This document shows positions 44,173 through 45,556 of a stretch of 45,556 nucleotides of DNA, piece after piece. The stretch covers positions 1 to 45,556 of the forward strand of contig NZ_SRLE01000015.1 of NCBI RefSeq assembly GCF_004745945.1, read 5' to 3'. A program made the position numbers and the translations under genes. This stretch comes from Mangrovimicrobium sediminis (lineage in GTDB: Bacteria > Pseudomonadota > Gammaproteobacteria > Pseudomonadales > Halieaceae). The stretch's first letter is position 1, and each line of letters begins with the position of its first letter. Under the pieces are notes generated by a model that saw only the letters and a program-made list of their open reading frames with translations, was not told where the DNA came from and did not search any database.

Positions 44173-45420
44173 TCAGTGCTGCTCATGATAGTGCTCTGCA
44201 TCGGGCGTACTGCGCAGGCTGAACAGGGCCACGGCACTCAACCCCATCAGCACGGCGGTGAGTTCGAGGAACGGCGCATAACTGTCGAACATATCGTAGG
44301 TCAGTCCCGCACCCAGTGGGCCAAAGGCCACACCGAGCGACAGCGCCATCACCATCGCGCCGTACAGCGCGCCGAAGTTCTTCAGGCCGAAATACTTCGC
44401 GGCCAGGTAGGCGATGACATCCACCTCCGAGCCCAGGGTAAGCCCGAAGATCGCCGCCGCGATAGCCTGGCTGACCGGGTTGCCGCCATCGAACAGCAAC
44501 AGGGCGCAGGCGAGAATCGGGATGAGGAAAGCGACACCGCCCACCATGTAGCCGTGGAAGCGATCAAGCAGAAAACCGGTACCGATGCGCCCGATAATCG
44601 AGAAGATACCAACCAGGGAGGCGACCCCTGCCGCAGCCAGCGGTTCGGCGCCGGCATCCTTGAGAATCTGCACGAAGTGAACAACGATGCCGATGGCAGT
44701 GAAAGAGAAGAATCCGCCGGCCATAATCAATTTGTACAGTGCAGAGGAACGCAGGCCCTGCTGCAGGCTCAGGCCGGAGAGCGCGACGGGCGGTACGGAG
44801 TCAGATGCCTGTGCGGTTGGAGTGGTATCGCGGGCACCGCGAAAGCCGATCAGCATTACGGGTAACACCAGGCACAACCAGGCACCGCCGAGAGCCATGA
44901 AGGCGTGGCGCCAGCCGAGTGTTTCGATCAGCCAGGTGGCGAGTACCGGGAATATCGCCGCGCTCAGGGAGGCGCCCGACAAGGTGATGGCCAGCGCCAA
45001 CCCCCGCGAACGCTCGAAACGGCTGTTGACGGCGCTGGTCCACACCGTCGCCTGCACCCACAGGGTGGACACGGCGAGCAGGCACCACAGCACCAGCCAG
45101 TTGGCTTTATCGCCTGTAGCCGTGCCCAGCAGCGCGACACAGCCGCACATCAGCACCACGCCGATGAGGCCGATACGCCGCGGACCTATCCGGTCCACCA
45201 GAATGCCCACAGGCACGCAGAAGATGGCGCTGATGAAGGCCGCGATGGTGATTCCGGAAGAGATCTGCGCGCGCGACCAGCCGAACTCCTTCTGGATCGG
45301 TTCGATGAACGCGCCCATCGTATATACATACATGACGGCGGTGGCGTAGCCGAGTCCTGCCGCTACGGGTAAGAGCCAGAAATTGCGCCACTCGGCGACT
45401 GCGGTGTTTGGCAGGTTCAA
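44173..45420 (-). CDS. MFS transporter, monocarboxylate/oxalate-formate-like
   Basis: The 415-residue protein has 12 hydrophobic segments and resembles the MCT/OFA group: MGAFIEPIQKEFGWSRAQISSGITIAAF and PVGILVDRIGPRRIGLIG are typical for the first two helices and the loop. The central loop (about 190-215) is polar. It is a distant paralogue of the transporter at 30911. No catabolic enzyme is adjacent on its upstream side, where the window ends. It may transport a monocarboxylate or other organic anion. Confidence 0.88.
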   Translation of the reverse strand: MNLPNTAVAEWRNFWLLPVAAGLGYATAVMYVYTMGAFIEPIQKEFGWSRAQISSGITIAAFISAIFCVPVGILVDRIGPRRIGLIGVVLMCGCVALLGTATGDKANWLVLWCLLAVSTLWVQATVWTSAVNSRFERSRGLALAITLSGASLSAAIFPVLATWLIETLGWRHAFMALGGAWLCLVLPVMLIGFRGARDTTPTAQASDSVPPVALSGLSLQQGLRSSALYKLIMAGGFFSFTAIGIVVHFVQILKDAGAEPLAAAGVASLVGIFSIIGRIGTGFLLDRFHGYMVGGVAFLIPILACALLLFDGGNPVSQAIAAAIFGLTLGSEVDVIAYLAAKYFGLKNFGALYGAMVMALSLGVAFGPLGAGLTYDMFDSYAPFLELTAVLMGLSAVALFSLRSTPDAEHYHEQH

Positions 45421-45556
45421 GGTTTCCCCCCCGAGGGCGACCTGTGTCGCTCGGTTGTAGTGTTATTGGGATGAGTATTTTTTCATGGTGGGGAAAGATG
45501 GGGAAGTCCGGCGCTGATGTTCGGGTCGGCAGTTCCAGGGTGAACGCCTCTTCGCG

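Noticed and set aside
43330-44865. 511-codon plus-strand frame with a signal-like stretch starting near 44152
   Set aside because: The apparent signal sequence is the antisense of the MFS C-terminus and its flank; what follows is low-complexity shadow sequence.
1-45556. CRISPR arrays, tRNA or rRNA genes, integrases and transposases
   Set aside because: None could be recognised by reading both strands; the repeats seen are palindromic and few in number and do not form spaced arrays.

Overview
The window is GC-rich, densely coding bacterial DNA. The left half keeps a gene order familiar from Pseudomonas and related Gammaproteobacteria: hda, a perM-like gene and a DUF2066 gene facing purM-purN-DUF3108; then dcd, mrp, metG and rsxABCDGE; then a holD-like gene with rimI. 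The right half has TonB-dependent receptors, a Rieske oxygenase, a P450cam-like P450, spinster-type and MCT-type transporters and two cation/proton antiporters. Together this suggests an aerobic marine gammaproteobacterium, perhaps of the OM60/NOR5 (Halieaceae) group. That placement is inference from gene content; no rRNA or other phylogenetic marker was compared.

Layout. 1-660: no gene, three inverted repeats and the terminator of an OmpA-family gene. 667-4653 (minus): OmpA/OprF-like porin, Hda, AI-2E/PerM membrane protein, DUF2066 protein. 4795-7230 (plus): purM-purN-DUF3108. 7235-8637 (minus): dcd and a short mrp. 8830-16614 (plus): metG, then the six-gene rsx/rnf electron-transport operon. 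16649-18223 (minus): holD-like, rimI and an unknown small gene. 18281-19114 (minus): GT2 glycosyltransferase. 19370-21637 (plus): large Ig-like lipoprotein with a CRP-like site upstream. 21835-24990 (plus): 1051-residue Cache/SBP/HAMP/HD-GYP sensor. 25022-25240 (minus): tiny lipoprotein.

25677-38760 is an accessory, probably catabolic, block: TonB receptor 1 (plus); MCT-like MFS, spinster-like MFS and Rieske oxygenase (one minus-strand unit); P450 (minus); CPA2 antiporter, AhpD/CMD-like protein, TonB receptor 2 and EthD protein (plus). No ferredoxin or reductase for either oxygenase is present. The likely logic is uptake through the outer membrane (TonB receptors) and inner membrane (MFS), then oxidation (Rieske, P450); the substrate is unknown. 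38817-45420 holds NhaD, a secreted DUF4412-like protein, a GAF/HD-GYP phosphodiesterase, an SGNH hydrolase, an unknown secreted protein and a third MFS transporter.

Palindromes sharing the core GGGGTCAGA lie on both sides of the P450-to-DUF4412 segment (32370-32456 and 41064-41208) and resemble REP/RAYT-type repeats. No transposase, integrase, CRISPR array, tRNA or rRNA was recognised. Most other long reading frames lie opposite or out of phase with recognisable genes and are products of high GC.
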